Source: an uncultured Alphaproteobacteria bacterium (lineage in GTDB: Bacteria; Pseudomonadota; Alphaproteobacteria; Caulobacterales; Caulobacteraceae). From it: 64,000 nt of DNA. The stretch is from the NCBI GenBank assembly GCA_937920085.1, contig CALETE010000076.1, positions 1 through 64,000 on the forward strand, written 5' to 3'. The translations under genes and the position numbers were made by a program. Positions 51,435-60,757 of this stretch are shown piece by piece. A model generated the notes under the pieces. That model was not told where the DNA came from and made no database searches. It saw nothing but the letters and a program-made list of their open reading frames with translations. Every line of letters begins with the position of its first letter. Position 1 is the first letter of the stretch.

Positions 51435-52727
51435 TCAAGGCTGCCCTGTCGGCGCATCATTCTGCCGATAGACAACACCACCCTTCATCACAAAGGGCGC
51501 ATGCCTCAGAAGGCTGATGTCTTTTAAGGGGTCTCCGTTGACCGCAACGAGGTCTGCAAAATGCCCTGCCGAGATCGTACCGATCTTGTCCGATGCACCG
51601 ATTAGGTCTGCACCATTCCGGGTCGCAGCCAAAATGGCATCCATCGGTGCCATGCCGCTGGCAGTCAAAAGCGAAAATTCCAATGTATGGTCGCCTTGCC
51701 CAAGGTCTGTGCCATAGGCAATTTTGACACCCGATTTTAGCGCCCGTGGCATGTTCTGTTTTGGCAACAAGTCGTTGGCCAATTCCTTTTGTGCGGTTCC
51801 AGGCGTCAAGAGCTCGGGATGCTCACTGGCCGCACGGTAGAAGACATCGAACACGGTCAGGGTCGGCACCAGATAGGTGCCCTTTGCTTTCATGAGAGCC
51901 AGGGCTTCATCTGTGGCAAAGGACCCGTGCTCGACGGAATCCACCCCCGCCCTCACCGCAGCTTCGATGGCCGCAGCGGGATAGATATGCGCAGCCACCT
52001 TCATGCCTAGGCTATGAGCAGTCTCCACCGCCGTCTGCATTTCAGCATCAGTCATCAGCTGTTGCCGCGGGTCATCACCTGTCGACGCAATGCCACCAGA
52101 CGGCATGATCTTGATAAGGTCCGCGCCACGGCGCTTGTGCTCCCGAACTCGAATGCGGGCCTGTTCTGGCGTGTCGACTATGCCTTGCTCCCACCCTGGA
52201 TGATAAAGGTCTGAATCAAGGCCGCTCCGGGGATCGCCATGGCCAGCCGTTGGGCCGAGGGCTTCCAGCGCCACCCAAAGCCTTGGGCCTGCAATCTTTC
52301 CAGCGTTGATGGCATTGCGCACCGCCACGCTATCATCAGATCCACCAACATCCCGGGCACTCGTAAAGCCCTGCTGCAGCATGGCGCGCGCATAGACAGC
52401 ATCGTCAAAGGCGCGATCCAGGGCTGAGTGGGTCACCCAATCCTCTGTCGCATTGGTCGTACTGGGCAGCTTTGCGCCAATATGCACGTGCACATCGATA
52501 AAGCCTGGCAGCACCGTCGCCTTGGAAAGGTCGACGACCCGATAGCCGGCGGGGTTGGAAAACCCATCCTTCACCTGGGAAATCTTGTCGCCCTCAATGA
52601 AGACAGAAACCGATTTCCGAGGCGCGGCCCCAGATCCGTCGATCAACGTACCGGCGTGGATGACGACATTCTCGGCGTGGGCTGCGCTGGCCAGCAGGAT
52701 CGCAGCGAGGGAAAGAGCTTTCAGCAT
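51435..52727 (-). CDS. Secreted amidohydrolase family protein
   Basis: A 430-residue metal-dependent hydrolase with a signal peptide (LKALSLAAILLASAAHAEN). The metal motif HVHIG near 81-85, the probable carboxylated Lys in ADLIKIMPSGG, the His of AAHIYPAAA and VEHGS, and the Asp of YGTDLGQG form the usual site. The best matches in form are periplasmic imidazolonepropionase- or dipeptidase-like hydrolases. ATG at 52727 gives AAAGG spacing; GTG at 52733 is possible. Confidence 0.85.
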   Translation of the reverse strand: MLKALSLAAILLASAAHAENVVIHAGTLIDGSGAAPRKSVSVFIEGDKISQVKDGFSNPAGYRVVDLSKATVLPGFIDVHVHIGAKLPSTTNATEDWVTHSALDRAFDDAVYARAMLQQGFTSARDVGGSDDSVAVRNAINAGKIAGPRLWVALEALGPTAGHGDPRSGLDSDLYHPGWEQGIVDTPEQARIRVREHKRRGADLIKIMPSGGIASTGDDPRQQLMTDAEMQTAVETAHSLGMKVAAHIYPAAAIEAAVRAGVDSVEHGSFATDEALALMKAKGTYLVPTLTVFDVFYRAASEHPELLTPGTAQKELANDLLPKQNMPRALKSGVKIAYGTDLGQGDHTLEFSLLTASGMAPMDAILAATRNGADLIGASDKIGTISAGHFADLVAVNGDPLKDISLLRHAPFVMKGGVVYRQNDAPTGQP

Positions 52728-52738
52728 GGGCACACCTT

Positions 52739-53701
52739 TCAGAAAAAAGAGGAGAGGTTCCGCCGCAGGCGGTCTTGAATGGCCTCGTCGATCGGCGGGG
52801 GTTCGAAAACCCTTCCGGTCAGCGTCTCAAACGCCGAAACATAGACCTTTGACGTCTCCGCGATCAGATCGGCGGGAATTTCTGGAATGGGGTCCTTGTA
52901 GGGATCGCACCGCTCAGCCACCCAGCTACGGACAAAGTCCTTGTCAAAGCTCGGCGGACGCAAACCGCTGGCCAGGGCCTCTGCATACGAGTCGGCAAAC
53001 CAATAACGGCTCGAATCCGGGGTATGAATCTCGTCGGCGAGAATGACCCGCCCGTCCCCATCCAGTCCAAACTCGTACTTGGTATCGACGAGGATCATAC
53101 CCCGCTCTGCGGCAAGGTCACGACCCCGGGCGAAAAGCGCCAAGGCATAGGCTGACATGGTTTCCCACTGCGCCGCCGTCACCAGCCCCTGGTCGAGAAT
53201 CTGCTTTGCCGAGAGCGGCGCATCATGACCGCCGTCAAATTCCTTCGAGGTGGGGGTCAGGATAGGCTGTGGCAGCTTGGCGTTATCGCGCAGACCATCT
53301 GGCAAGGTCAGGCCGTACATGTCCCGCTGACCCTGCTTGTAAAGTGTCAGGACCGATGTTCCCGTGGTCCCGGCCAAATATTCCCGGACCACCATCTCCA
53401 CCGGCAAGATATCGAGTCGTCGCCCCACCACCACATTCGGATCGGGATAGCTCAGCACGTGATTGGGGCAGATATCAGCGGTCTGTTCAAACCAGTACCG
53501 AGCCGTCTGGGTCAACACCTGTCCTTTGAAGGGAATAGCCGCCAAGATCCGGTCGAAGGCGGAGAGGCGGTCAGAGGCGACAATAATGCGTCGGCCGTCA
53601 GGTAGGTCGTAATTATCCCGAACCTTGCCGCGATAATGGTTGGGTAGTTCCGGCAGATCAATTTCGGCGAGAACCTGACCCGCCTGGGAAACCGTCATCA
53701 C
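52739..53701 (-). CDS. purC: Phosphoribosylaminoimidazole-succinocarboxamide synthase
   Basis: A 320-residue enzyme of purine synthesis, joining CAIR with aspartate. GKVRDNYDLPDGRRIIVASDRLSAFDRIL near 25-53, RRLDILPVEMVVREYLAGT, and the C-terminal DEIHTPDSSRYWF are clear. The long form (not the short 240-residue type) is usual in some alphaproteobacteria. Start is ATG 53698 or GTG 53701. It lies between the amidohydrolase and the peroxiredoxin. Confidence 0.95.
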   Translation of the reverse strand: MMTVSQAGQVLAEIDLPELPNHYRGKVRDNYDLPDGRRIIVASDRLSAFDRILAAIPFKGQVLTQTARYWFEQTADICPNHVLSYPDPNVVVGRRLDILPVEMVVREYLAGTTGTSVLTLYKQGQRDMYGLTLPDGLRDNAKLPQPILTPTSKEFDGGHDAPLSAKQILDQGLVTAAQWETMSAYALALFARGRDLAAERGMILVDTKYEFGLDGDGRVILADEIHTPDSSRYWFADSYAEALASGLRPPSFDKDFVRSWVAERCDPYKDPIPEIPADLIAETSKVYVSAFETLTGRVFEPPPIDEAIQDRLRRNLSSFF

Positions 53702-53790
53702 AAACCCTCAAAAACTGTCGTTTGGCAGGCTTTGCCGCGAAGACAAACCGTCGTCTAGTTCGTATGATGTCGGCAAGAGGAGATCCCCCC

Positions 53791-54360
53791 ATGAACCGCA
53801 CTGCTCTTTTCACCACCCTAGCCATTTCGGCGACCGTCGCCACGTCAGCTTTGGCTGGCCTGGCCCCGGGTGCCAAGGCCCCTGACTTCACCGCTCCGGC
53901 CTATCTGGCTGGCAAGCCCTTCACCTTCAATATGGCCGAAGCCCGCAAGAAGGGGCCCGTGGTTCTCTACTTCTTCCCATCGGCCCACACCAAGGGGTGC
54001 AACCTTGAGGCTCACCTGTTTTCTGAAGCCTCAGAGGACTTCAAGGCCCAGGGTGCGACCCTGATTGGCGTAACTGCCGGCAAGGTCAATGAACTGGCGG
54101 CCTTCTCTGCCGAAACCGAACACTGTGGCGGCAAATTCCCCGTGGCAGCCGATACGGGCGCATCAATCGCTAAGTCGTATGACTCGTCGCTAAAGATGGC
54201 CGGCATGTCGCTTCCCATGGCTTTGTCGGCGCGAACCTCCTACGTGATCGCTCCCGATGGCACGGTTATTTCGACCTATGACAACCTGGCCGCCGACGAC
54301 CACGTGAACCAGACCATGTCGAGCCTGAAGGCTTGGCGGGCAAAGCATCCGAAGAAGTAG
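53791..54360 (+). CDS. Exported peroxiredoxin, PrxQ-like
   Basis: A 189-residue thioredoxin-fold peroxidase with a signal peptide at 1-22 (LFTTLAISATVATSALA). The peroxidatic Cys70 is in FFPSAHTKGCNLEAH, the place of the PrxQ PGCTxE motif, and a second Cys at 112 may resolve it. The signal puts it in the periplasm, unusual for PrxQ. ATG at 53791 is preceded by AGAGGAGATC. It converges with the DUF2059 gene at a hairpin. Confidence 0.88.
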   Translation: MNRTALFTTLAISATVATSALAGLAPGAKAPDFTAPAYLAGKPFTFNMAEARKKGPVVLYFFPSAHTKGCNLEAHLFSEASEDFKAQGATLIGVTAGKVNELAAFSAETEHCGGKFPVAADTGASIAKSYDSSLKMAGMSLPMALSARTSYVIAPDGTVISTYDNLAADDHVNQTMSSLKAWRAKHPKK

Positions 54361-54374
54361 TACCCAGTCTTGGT

Positions 54375-54394
54375 GGAGGGGGATGTCCCCCTCC
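54375..54394. terminator. Convergent terminator-like hairpin
   Basis: GGAGGGGG (54375-54382) and CCCCCTCC (54387-54394) form a perfect 8-bp stem with a 4-base loop between the convergent peroxiredoxin and DUF2059 genes. The T run is weak, so it may work with Rho. Confidence 0.6.
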
Positions 54395-54406
54395 CCATCT
54401 CGATCT

Positions 54407-54919
54407 CTACTTCTTGGCCTCCAAGGCCTTACAATCAACTCGCGCGCAAACCTTGTTCTTAAGGCTGGCCTGAAACTGAGGCATGATTTCCTGCATCAGG
54501 GGACCCATCTTGGCCACAATGAGGGGCTGCTTGTCGACCAAGGCGCGCCCGGATTTGCTTTGATAGAAGGCCACGAGGTCGGAGAGTTCTTCCTCGGAGT
54601 AGATCTCGGCCATGATGGGTTCCATCTTTTTGACAATTGTAATCATAAAGTCTGAGGCCGCCTCATTAACCGCATCGAGAACCTTCTGCTGGAGAACAGG
54701 ATCGGCTCCGGCCTCCTTCGGCATGCTCGCCAAGATTGATGGCCCCAGCGCCCGCATAGTCTCGCCGTAGGTTTTTTCGATATGAATGAGCTCAATATAG
54801 CGATGGGCCAGCTCTAGCTGGCGAGGGGTTGGCGGCTTAGTGGATTCAGCAGCAAGGCTAGCCGTACCTACCAAAGTGAATGCAACCGCAGAAACCAGAA
54901 AAAGTCCCGAGAGCTTCAT
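54407..54919 (-). CDS. DUF2059 periplasmic protein
   Basis: A 170-residue exported protein with a signal peptide (LFLVSAVAFTLVGTASLAAE). The mature part is helical (LELAHRYIELIHIEKTYGE, IYSEEELSDLVAFYQSKSGRALVDKQ), which is the DUF2059 layout. The function is unknown. It ends in Cys-containing VCARVDCKALEAKK. ATG at 54919 was chosen as the start of the signal peptide. Confidence 0.85.
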   Translation of the reverse strand: MKLSGLFLVSAVAFTLVGTASLAAESTKPPTPRQLELAHRYIELIHIEKTYGETMRALGPSILASMPKEAGADPVLQQKVLDAVNEAASDFMITIVKKMEPIMAEIYSEEELSDLVAFYQSKSGRALVDKQPLIVAKMGPLMQEIMPQFQASLKNKVCARVDCKALEAKK

Positions 54920-55158
54920 TAAGTCCACCATTGATTGAGCCGCGGAGCCACGCTACCCCTAAAACCCGCCTGCGACAATCCCCAACCCCTTGCCATTCCC
55001 ACACTTTTCACCTATCAGCCGCGCTCTTCTACGGAAGGCGGTCTTGCGCACGGAACATTAAAGGGTCGGGAAACTCCCGATCGCCTCGTGCAGGATCCAT
55101 CGCAATCTTCGGTCACCCGCCGTCGCCTGCGCCGCCTCCCACAAGGGAAAAGGACACT

Positions 55159-55524
55159 ATGGCGCTCTACGAGCACGTTGTTATCTCGCGGCAGGATATC
55201 TCGCCGCAGCAAGCTGAAGCCCTCAATGACACGATTAAGGCTCTCATCGAAGAGCTCGGCGGCTCCGTCGCCAAGATCGAATACTGGGGCCTTCGTAACC
55301 TCACCTATCGCATCAAGAAGAACCGCAAGGGTCACTATTCCCTGCTGGCCCTGGACGCTCCGGCGCCGGCCGTCAAGGAACTGGAGCGCCAGCTGTCGAT
55401 CAATGAAGACGTGCTGCGCTACATGACCATCCGCGTCGAGGAACTCGACCTGGAACTGTCCCCGGTGCTCGCCCGACGCGACCGTGATCGTGAGCGCGAA
55501 CCGCGCCGCGAAGAAATGTACTAG
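55159..55524 (+). CDS. rpsF: 30S ribosomal protein S6
   Basis: A 121-residue protein that binds S18 in the small subunit. It begins ALYEHVVISRQDISPQQAE and contains GLRNLTYRIKKNRKGHY. The C-terminus is extended and basic (RRDRDREREPRREEMY), as in other alphaproteobacteria. ATG at 55159 follows AGGGAAAAGGACAC; a longer frame upstream is not conserved. It leads the rpsF-rpsR-rplI operon. Confidence 0.97.
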   Translation: MALYEHVVISRQDISPQQAEALNDTIKALIEELGGSVAKIEYWGLRNLTYRIKKNRKGHYSLLALDAPAPAVKELERQLSINEDVLRYMTIRVEELDLELSPVLARRDRDREREPRREEMY

Positions 55525-55535
55525 GAGGGATCACA

Positions 55536-55799
55536 ATGACCGACGAAACCTCCGCCGCTCCGGCCGCAGCCGGCGCCCGCCGCCCCTTCTTCCGTCGCCG
55601 CAAGGTTTGCCCCTTCTCGGGCAATGGCGCACCGAAGATCGACTACAAGGACGTCAAGCTTCTGCAGCGCTACATCTCAGAGCGTGGAAAGATCGTGCCG
55701 TCGCGTATCACCGCCGTTTCGGCCAAGAAGCAGCGTGAACTGGCCAAGGCCATCAAGCGTGCCCGCTTCCTGGCCCTACTGCCCTACGTCGTGAAGTAA
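55536..55799 (+). CDS. rpsR: 30S ribosomal protein S18
   Basis: An 87-residue small-subunit protein, partner of S6. FFRRRKVCPFSGNGAPKIDYKDVKLLQRYISERGKIVPSRITAVSAKKQRELAKAIKRAR is almost the whole family signature. It lies 11 bases after rpsF and 14 before rplI. Confidence 0.98.
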   Translation: MTDETSAAPAAAGARRPFFRRRKVCPFSGNGAPKIDYKDVKLLQRYISERGKIVPSRITAVSAKKQRELAKAIKRARFLALLPYVVK

Positions 55800-55813
55800 G
55801 GGGCCAGAGAACC

Positions 55814-56398
55814 ATGAAAGTCATTCTGCTCGAACGTGTGGAAGGCCGCGGCGTCCTTGGGGACGTTGTGACCGTGAAGGACGGCTATGCCCGTAACTTC
55901 CTACTGCCCCGCCACAAGGCCCTGCGGGCCAACGCCGCAAACCTCAAAGTGTTTGAAGCCCAACGGGCTGACATCGAGGCGCGCAACCTGAAGACCAAGG
56001 AACAGGCCGGAAAGTCAGGCGAAAAGCTTGATGGCACCAGCTACATCCTGATCCGTCAGGCTGGTGAAAGCGGCCAACTCTACGGCTCCGTTACAGGCCG
56101 CGACGTCTCCGACGCCGTGAATGCCGAAGGCGGCAAGGTTGAACGGTCAATGGTCGTGCTGGACAAGCCGATCAAGACCCTCGGCCTCCATGAAGTGAAG
56201 GTTCGCCTGCATGCGGAAGTCACCGTTACGGTGACCCTGAACATTGCACGCAGCCAGGACGAAGCCGAGCGCCAGGCGCGCGGTGAAAACGTGATTGACT
56301 CGCAATTCGAAGAAGATCGCCAGGCGGCAGAAGAAGCCGCTCAGGACATGCTCGCTGGCGGTGCCGGTAGCCATGAAGGCGACTATTCCGAAGCCTGA
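55814..56398 (+). CDS. rplI: 50S ribosomal protein L9
   Basis: A 194-residue large-subunit protein. The N-terminal domain MKVILLERVEGRGVLGDVVTVKDGYARNFLLPRHKAL and the central helix are typical, and a C-terminal acidic extension (about 45 residues beyond the usual 150) is the alphaproteobacterial form. A strong terminator follows. Confidence 0.97.
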   Translation: MKVILLERVEGRGVLGDVVTVKDGYARNFLLPRHKALRANAANLKVFEAQRADIEARNLKTKEQAGKSGEKLDGTSYILIRQAGESGQLYGSVTGRDVSDAVNAEGGKVERSMVVLDKPIKTLGLHEVKVRLHAEVTVTVTLNIARSQDEAERQARGENVIDSQFEEDRQAAEEAAQDMLAGGAGSHEGDYSEA

Positions 56399-56427
56399 TA
56401 GGCTAAGGTCATTCTAAAAATTGAGAG

Positions 56428-56456
56428 GGCGCGGGGTGCAAATCCCGCGCCTTTTT
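56428..56456 (+). terminator. Intrinsic terminator after rplI
   Basis: GGCGCGGGG (56428-56436) pairs with TCCCGCGCC (56443-56451), 9 bp with one wobble and a 6-base loop, followed by TTTTT. Confidence 0.9.
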
Positions 56457-56649
56457 CTTTGCCGCAAACAGGCTCGCGTGGCTCAAAGCTCAAAAGAAGC
56501 ACACGTTGACCTTGTTTTGAGCAGTCTTTGGCGCGTTTTTCAGCACTGTTGCATATATGTCATTTCCGTGACGGCTCACAACCACTAGCTAGGGGGTCTT
56601 ATCTGTGTGTCGGGGTGTTCGCCCAGACCAGACTGGGAAACCTAAAATA

Positions 56650-59082
56650 ATGACCTACCGCTCGCTTCTCCTCATGGCCGCATCGGCCGCATCGCTCGTA
56701 GCAGGGCAGTCAGCCATTGCAGCCCCCGCAAAGCCTTCTGCTGAAGTTGAAGAACTTGTCGTCACCGGGACCCGGGCGGAAGGCCGCACACGGCTTGAGA
56801 GCCTCGCGCCCGTCGACGTGATCTCTACAGAGTCTCTGGCCCGTCAGGGCACTACGGAAATGGCCGCCGCCCTGGCGACTGTTGCGCCCTCCTTAGACTT
56901 CCCTCGCCCTTCCATCACAGACGGCACCGACAGCGTGCGTCCTGCCACCCTGCGCGGTCTTGCCCCTGACCAGACACTCGTTCTGATCAATGGCCTTCGT
57001 CGTCACGCGTCTGCCCTGGTCAACGTCAACGGCTCAATTGGCCGCGGTTCGGCCGCCGTCGACCTAAATGCCATTCCCACAGTCGCCATCGATAAGGTCG
57101 AAGTGCTACGCGATGGTGCCTCGGCACAATACGGTTCAGACGCGATCGCCGGCGTCATCAATATGCACCTGCGTGAAGCCAGCGAAGGCGGCAGCGTCTC
57201 CTCGACCTTCGGTAACTATGACACCGAGGTCAAAACGGCCCGCAACGTGGCGGGTCGGCATAAGGTTGATGGCCCGACCTTCACCCTTGCCGGCTGGCAG
57301 GGGCTCCACCTCGGGGCTGACGGCTTCCTGACCCTCAGTGGCGAGTACCGCTTCCGCAACCCTACCAGCCGCGGCGACCTTGACCCTCGGGTGACGCCAT
57401 CAAAGGTCACTTCACGCTATGGCGACCCCCAGTCGGAAGATCTGAGCTTTTACGCCAATGCCGGTTTGCCAGTGAATGACATCTGGAGCCTGTATGGCTT
57501 CGCTGGCTATCAAAATCGCAAGACCGATAGCGCGGCCAATCCGCGTCTGGCTAATAATGCCAACAATGTCATGGCCATCTGGCCAGGTGGCTTCTTGCCG
57601 CTGATCACAACGGATATTGACGATCTGACGGCATCTGGTGGTGCAAAGGGCGAAGTCGCTGGCTTTAAGGTCGATGCTGGCCTCGTTTACGGATCGAACA
57701 AGGTGCACTACGGCGTTCGCGATTCCGTGAATGCATCCATCGGCGCCACCTCGCCCACAGTGTTCGATGCTGGCGTCATGCAGTACGACCAAACCGTCGC
57801 CCAAATAGACGCTTCAAAGCCCCTCGAATTGGGCTTTGCTAAGCCAGCCAACCTGGCATTCGGTGTTGAATACCGCAACGAGCACTACGAAATCCGCCGC
57901 GGCGACGTGGCCTCCTACGTGTTCGGCGGGATTGCTGGCAAGGCGGCAGGCGCACAGGGCTTCCCTGGCTTTAAGCCGAGCAATGAAGTCAGCAAGGATC
58001 GGCACTCAGAGGCGCTCTATGTCGAGCTCGACTCCCAAATCACTGAAAAGTTGGATGTGGACGCTGCCGTGCGCTACGAAAACTTCTCTGATTTTGGCGG
58101 GACCACCACGGGCAAGGTCTCTGCCCGCTATGACTTCGCCGACGGCTTTGCCCTTCGCGGTACCCTTGCCTCTGGTTTCCGGGCTCCGGCCCTGCAGCAG
58201 CAATATTTCACCGCGACATCCACCAACTTCATCACCATTGCGGGCGTCAGCACGCCGGTTGAAGTCGGCACCTTCCCAGCCACAAGCGCGACAGCAAAGG
58301 CCCTGGGCGGCAAGCCGCTTGAGCCTGAAAAGTCCACCAACTACTCCCTGGGTGCTGTCTATCACCGTGGGGCCTTCGAACTGACCGTCGATGCCTATCA
58401 AATCAAAATCGACAATCGCATTGTGCTTTCGGAAAACATCCAAGGCTCGCCCACCGGGTCGGCTACGGCAGTTGCGATTTTCAACCTGATCAATCCTCCC
58501 GGCGCAGGCGCAGGCCTGGGCGCGGCTCGGTTCTTTATCAACGGGGTCAATACCGAGACGAAGGGCGTCGACATTGTCACGCGCTATCACTGGGACACCG
58601 AGTCCATTGGACGCTTTGACCTGACCGGTGCGGCAAACTTCAACAAGACTAAGGTGACCAAGGTTCCCACGACCTCGGTTCTGTCTGGTCTGCCAGTACC
58701 ACCGATCTTGTTTGATCGCGCCAACCGACTGACCTTCGAAAAGGGCACACCAACCGACAAGTTCGTCGCCAGCGTGGATTGGAGCCTCAATGACTGGGGT
58801 GCCACCGCAAAGGTCTCTCGTTATGGCGACGTCCTCGTGCCGAATAACTCGACGGCTACCCTAGACTACCACGTGGGAACTCACAGCGTCCTAGACCTGG
58901 AAGGCCGCTATAAAACGCCAATCGGCGTCGGCATTGCCCTGGGTGTGAACAATGCCCTCGATGAGTACCCGAACCCCACCCCGACAAACGTGAATACAAA
59001 TGGTCCGGTCGGCTTCCCCGGCTTCTCACCCTTTGGCTTCAACGGTCGCTATTACTACGGACGCCTAACCTACAACTGGTAG
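56650..59082 (+). CDS. TonB-dependent outer-membrane receptor
   Basis: An 810-residue TonB-dependent transporter. The signal peptide is residues 1-24 (LLLMAASAASLVAGQSAIAA); a TonB-box-like VEELVVTGTRAEGRTR follows near 32-46. The plug contains AALATVAPSLDFPR and GLAPDQTLVLINGLRRHASALVN and YGSDAIAGVINMH (about 75-180). The rest is beta-barrel, ending with aromatic Trp in YGRLTYNW, as outer-membrane barrels do. ATG at 56650 opens the signal peptide. The ligand is unknown; Caulobacterales have many such receptors for sugars, nucleobases or siderophores. Confidence 0.93.
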   Translation: MTYRSLLLMAASAASLVAGQSAIAAPAKPSAEVEELVVTGTRAEGRTRLESLAPVDVISTESLARQGTTEMAAALATVAPSLDFPRPSITDGTDSVRPATLRGLAPDQTLVLINGLRRHASALVNVNGSIGRGSAAVDLNAIPTVAIDKVEVLRDGASAQYGSDAIAGVINMHLREASEGGSVSSTFGNYDTEVKTARNVAGRHKVDGPTFTLAGWQGLHLGADGFLTLSGEYRFRNPTSRGDLDPRVTPSKVTSRYGDPQSEDLSFYANAGLPVNDIWSLYGFAGYQNRKTDSAANPRLANNANNVMAIWPGGFLPLITTDIDDLTASGGAKGEVAGFKVDAGLVYGSNKVHYGVRDSVNASIGATSPTVFDAGVMQYDQTVAQIDASKPLELGFAKPANLAFGVEYRNEHYEIRRGDVASYVFGGIAGKAAGAQGFPGFKPSNEVSKDRHSEALYVELDSQITEKLDVDAAVRYENFSDFGGTTTGKVSARYDFADGFALRGTLASGFRAPALQQQYFTATSTNFITIAGVSTPVEVGTFPATSATAKALGGKPLEPEKSTNYSLGAVYHRGAFELTVDAYQIKIDNRIVLSENIQGSPTGSATAVAIFNLINPPGAGAGLGAARFFINGVNTETKGVDIVTRYHWDTESIGRFDLTGAANFNKTKVTKVPTTSVLSGLPVPPILFDRANRLTFEKGTPTDKFVASVDWSLNDWGATAKVSRYGDVLVPNNSTATLDYHVGTHSVLDLEGRYKTPIGVGIALGVNNALDEYPNPTPTNVNTNGPVGFPGFSPFGFNGRYYYGRLTYNW

Positions 59083-59093
59083 GCAAGGCATTG

Positions 59094-59124
59094 GCGCGGG
59101 GCTCACGGGTCCCGCGCTTATCTT
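59094..59124 (+). terminator. Probable terminator after the TonB receptor
   Basis: GCGCGGG (59094-59100) is complementary to CCCGCGC (59111-59117) with a 10-base loop, followed by TTATCTT. Confidence 0.6.
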
Positions 59125-59233
59125 CTCGACTGTGACTCAGGTTCTCCACAGGCAAGGCTTTATCCTGTGAGAAACTCGGCTAGCGGCGCTTTGCAACCCT
59201 GCCCGCCGCCGTCGCTTCGGCTATGCTCTGTCC

Positions 59234-60724
59234 ATGGCTATTGTTCCGGCACTCGACTTCGTTCCCGTCCTCAACGACCCCGCGATCCCCCATGCCCCGG
59301 CAAATGTCGAGGCCGAGCAAGCGCTGCTGGGAACAATTCTTTACGATAACTCAGCCTTCGAGCGGATCGGCGACTACCTCCAAGCCCGCCATTTCTACGA
59401 GCCGTTTCATCAGCGTCTCTACACGGTCATCGAGACCCACATTCGTAAAGGTCAATTGGCAGAGCCAATCCTGCTGGCCGAACAGTTCAGCCGCGACTCC
59501 GCGTTTGAGGAATTGGGCGGTGTCCGCTATTTCGCCGACCTTGTAGATCGTGCGCCCCCTGCCGCGAATGTGCAGGATTACGCCCGGGCCATCTATGAAC
59601 TGGCTATTCGCCGCGATCTGATCCGCATTGGCGGTGATATTAGCGTATCGGCCGCAGCGCCCGACCCTGAAAAGTCGGCGAGAGATCAGATTGAATCCGC
59701 CGAAGCCCAACTCTACGCTTTGGCGGAGACCGGAACGACCAACCAGGGCTTTATTCCTTTTGCCGATGCCCTGCATGGGGCTGTGGCTATGGCAGCTGAA
59801 GCCCACAGCCGCGATGGCGGCCTTGCTGGTATTTCCTGTGGTTTGATCGATCTGGACCAAAAGATCGGTGGTCTTCACCCCTCTGACCTTGTGATCCTCG
59901 CCGCAAGGCCATCTATGGGTAAGACCTCATTGGCCTGCAATATCGCCTTCGATATCGCCAAGCACTATGCCTGGGAACCACAGCCCGACGGAACGAAGAA
60001 ACGCGTCGCAGGGGGCGTTGTCGCATTCTTTTCCCTAGAAATGTCTGCCGAGCAGCTGGCTATGCGCCTTCTAGCGGAAGTGTCAGGTGTCTCCGGCGAC
60101 CGCCTCCGCAAGGGCGAGATTGACGCAGTCGAATTTGGCCGCATTCGAGATGCCGCCTTAGAAATCCAGGAAGCACCCCTCTACATCGACGCCACTGGCG
60201 GTCTGTCCATGGCCAAGCTCGCGGCGCGGGCGCGGCGGCTGAAACGTCAGCACGGGCTAGACGTGATCTTCGTAGACTACTTGCAGTTAGTCACAGGGGG
60301 CGATGGCCGTTCCGACAATCGCGTGCAAGAAGTGTCGATGATTACCCAAAGTCTCAAAGCCTTAGCAAAGGAACTTGCGGTTCCGGTCATCGCCCTGTCT
60401 CAACTTTCACGTCAGGTTGAGAATCGAGAGGATAAGAAACCCCAACTCTCTGACCTGCGGGAGTCTGGCTCGATCGAGCAGGACGCAGACATGGTGATGT
60501 TCATCTATCGAGAGAGCTATTATCTCAGCCGGATGGAGCCCCGGGAAGGCACCCAAGAGCACCTGACTTGGCAGGAACAGATGGATCAGGTTGCAGGACA
60601 GGCCGATATCATTATTGGCAAACAGCGCCACGGTCCGATTGGCAATGTGAAGCTGGCCTTCAACGAAGAGATCACAAAGTTTGGGAATTTGGCCCGCGAC
60701 GCCCGACGCTTCGACGTCCGCTAG
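59234..60724 (+). CDS. dnaB: Replicative DNA helicase
   Basis: A 496-residue hexameric helicase of the replication fork. The N-terminal domain starts with NVEAEQALLGTILYDN near 24-39. The RecA-like core has the P-loop ARPSMGKTS at 224-232, FFSLEMSAEQLAMRLLAEVSG, the DYLQLV motif and DLRESGSIEQDADMVMFIYR. No intein is present. It starts the rightward run dnaB-alr-radA-cvpA-purF. Confidence 0.97.
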   Translation: MAIVPALDFVPVLNDPAIPHAPANVEAEQALLGTILYDNSAFERIGDYLQARHFYEPFHQRLYTVIETHIRKGQLAEPILLAEQFSRDSAFEELGGVRYFADLVDRAPPAANVQDYARAIYELAIRRDLIRIGGDISVSAAAPDPEKSARDQIESAEAQLYALAETGTTNQGFIPFADALHGAVAMAAEAHSRDGGLAGISCGLIDLDQKIGGLHPSDLVILAARPSMGKTSLACNIAFDIAKHYAWEPQPDGTKKRVAGGVVAFFSLEMSAEQLAMRLLAEVSGVSGDRLRKGEIDAVEFGRIRDAALEIQEAPLYIDATGGLSMAKLAARARRLKRQHGLDVIFVDYLQLVTGGDGRSDNRVQEVSMITQSLKALAKELAVPVIALSQLSRQVENREDKKPQLSDLRESGSIEQDADMVMFIYRESYYLSRMEPREGTQEHLTWQEQMDQVAGQADIIIGKQRHGPIGNVKLAFNEEITKFGNLARDARRFDVR

Positions 60725-60757
60725 CCCCCGACCCCGCACCGCGCTAAGGGGAGCATT

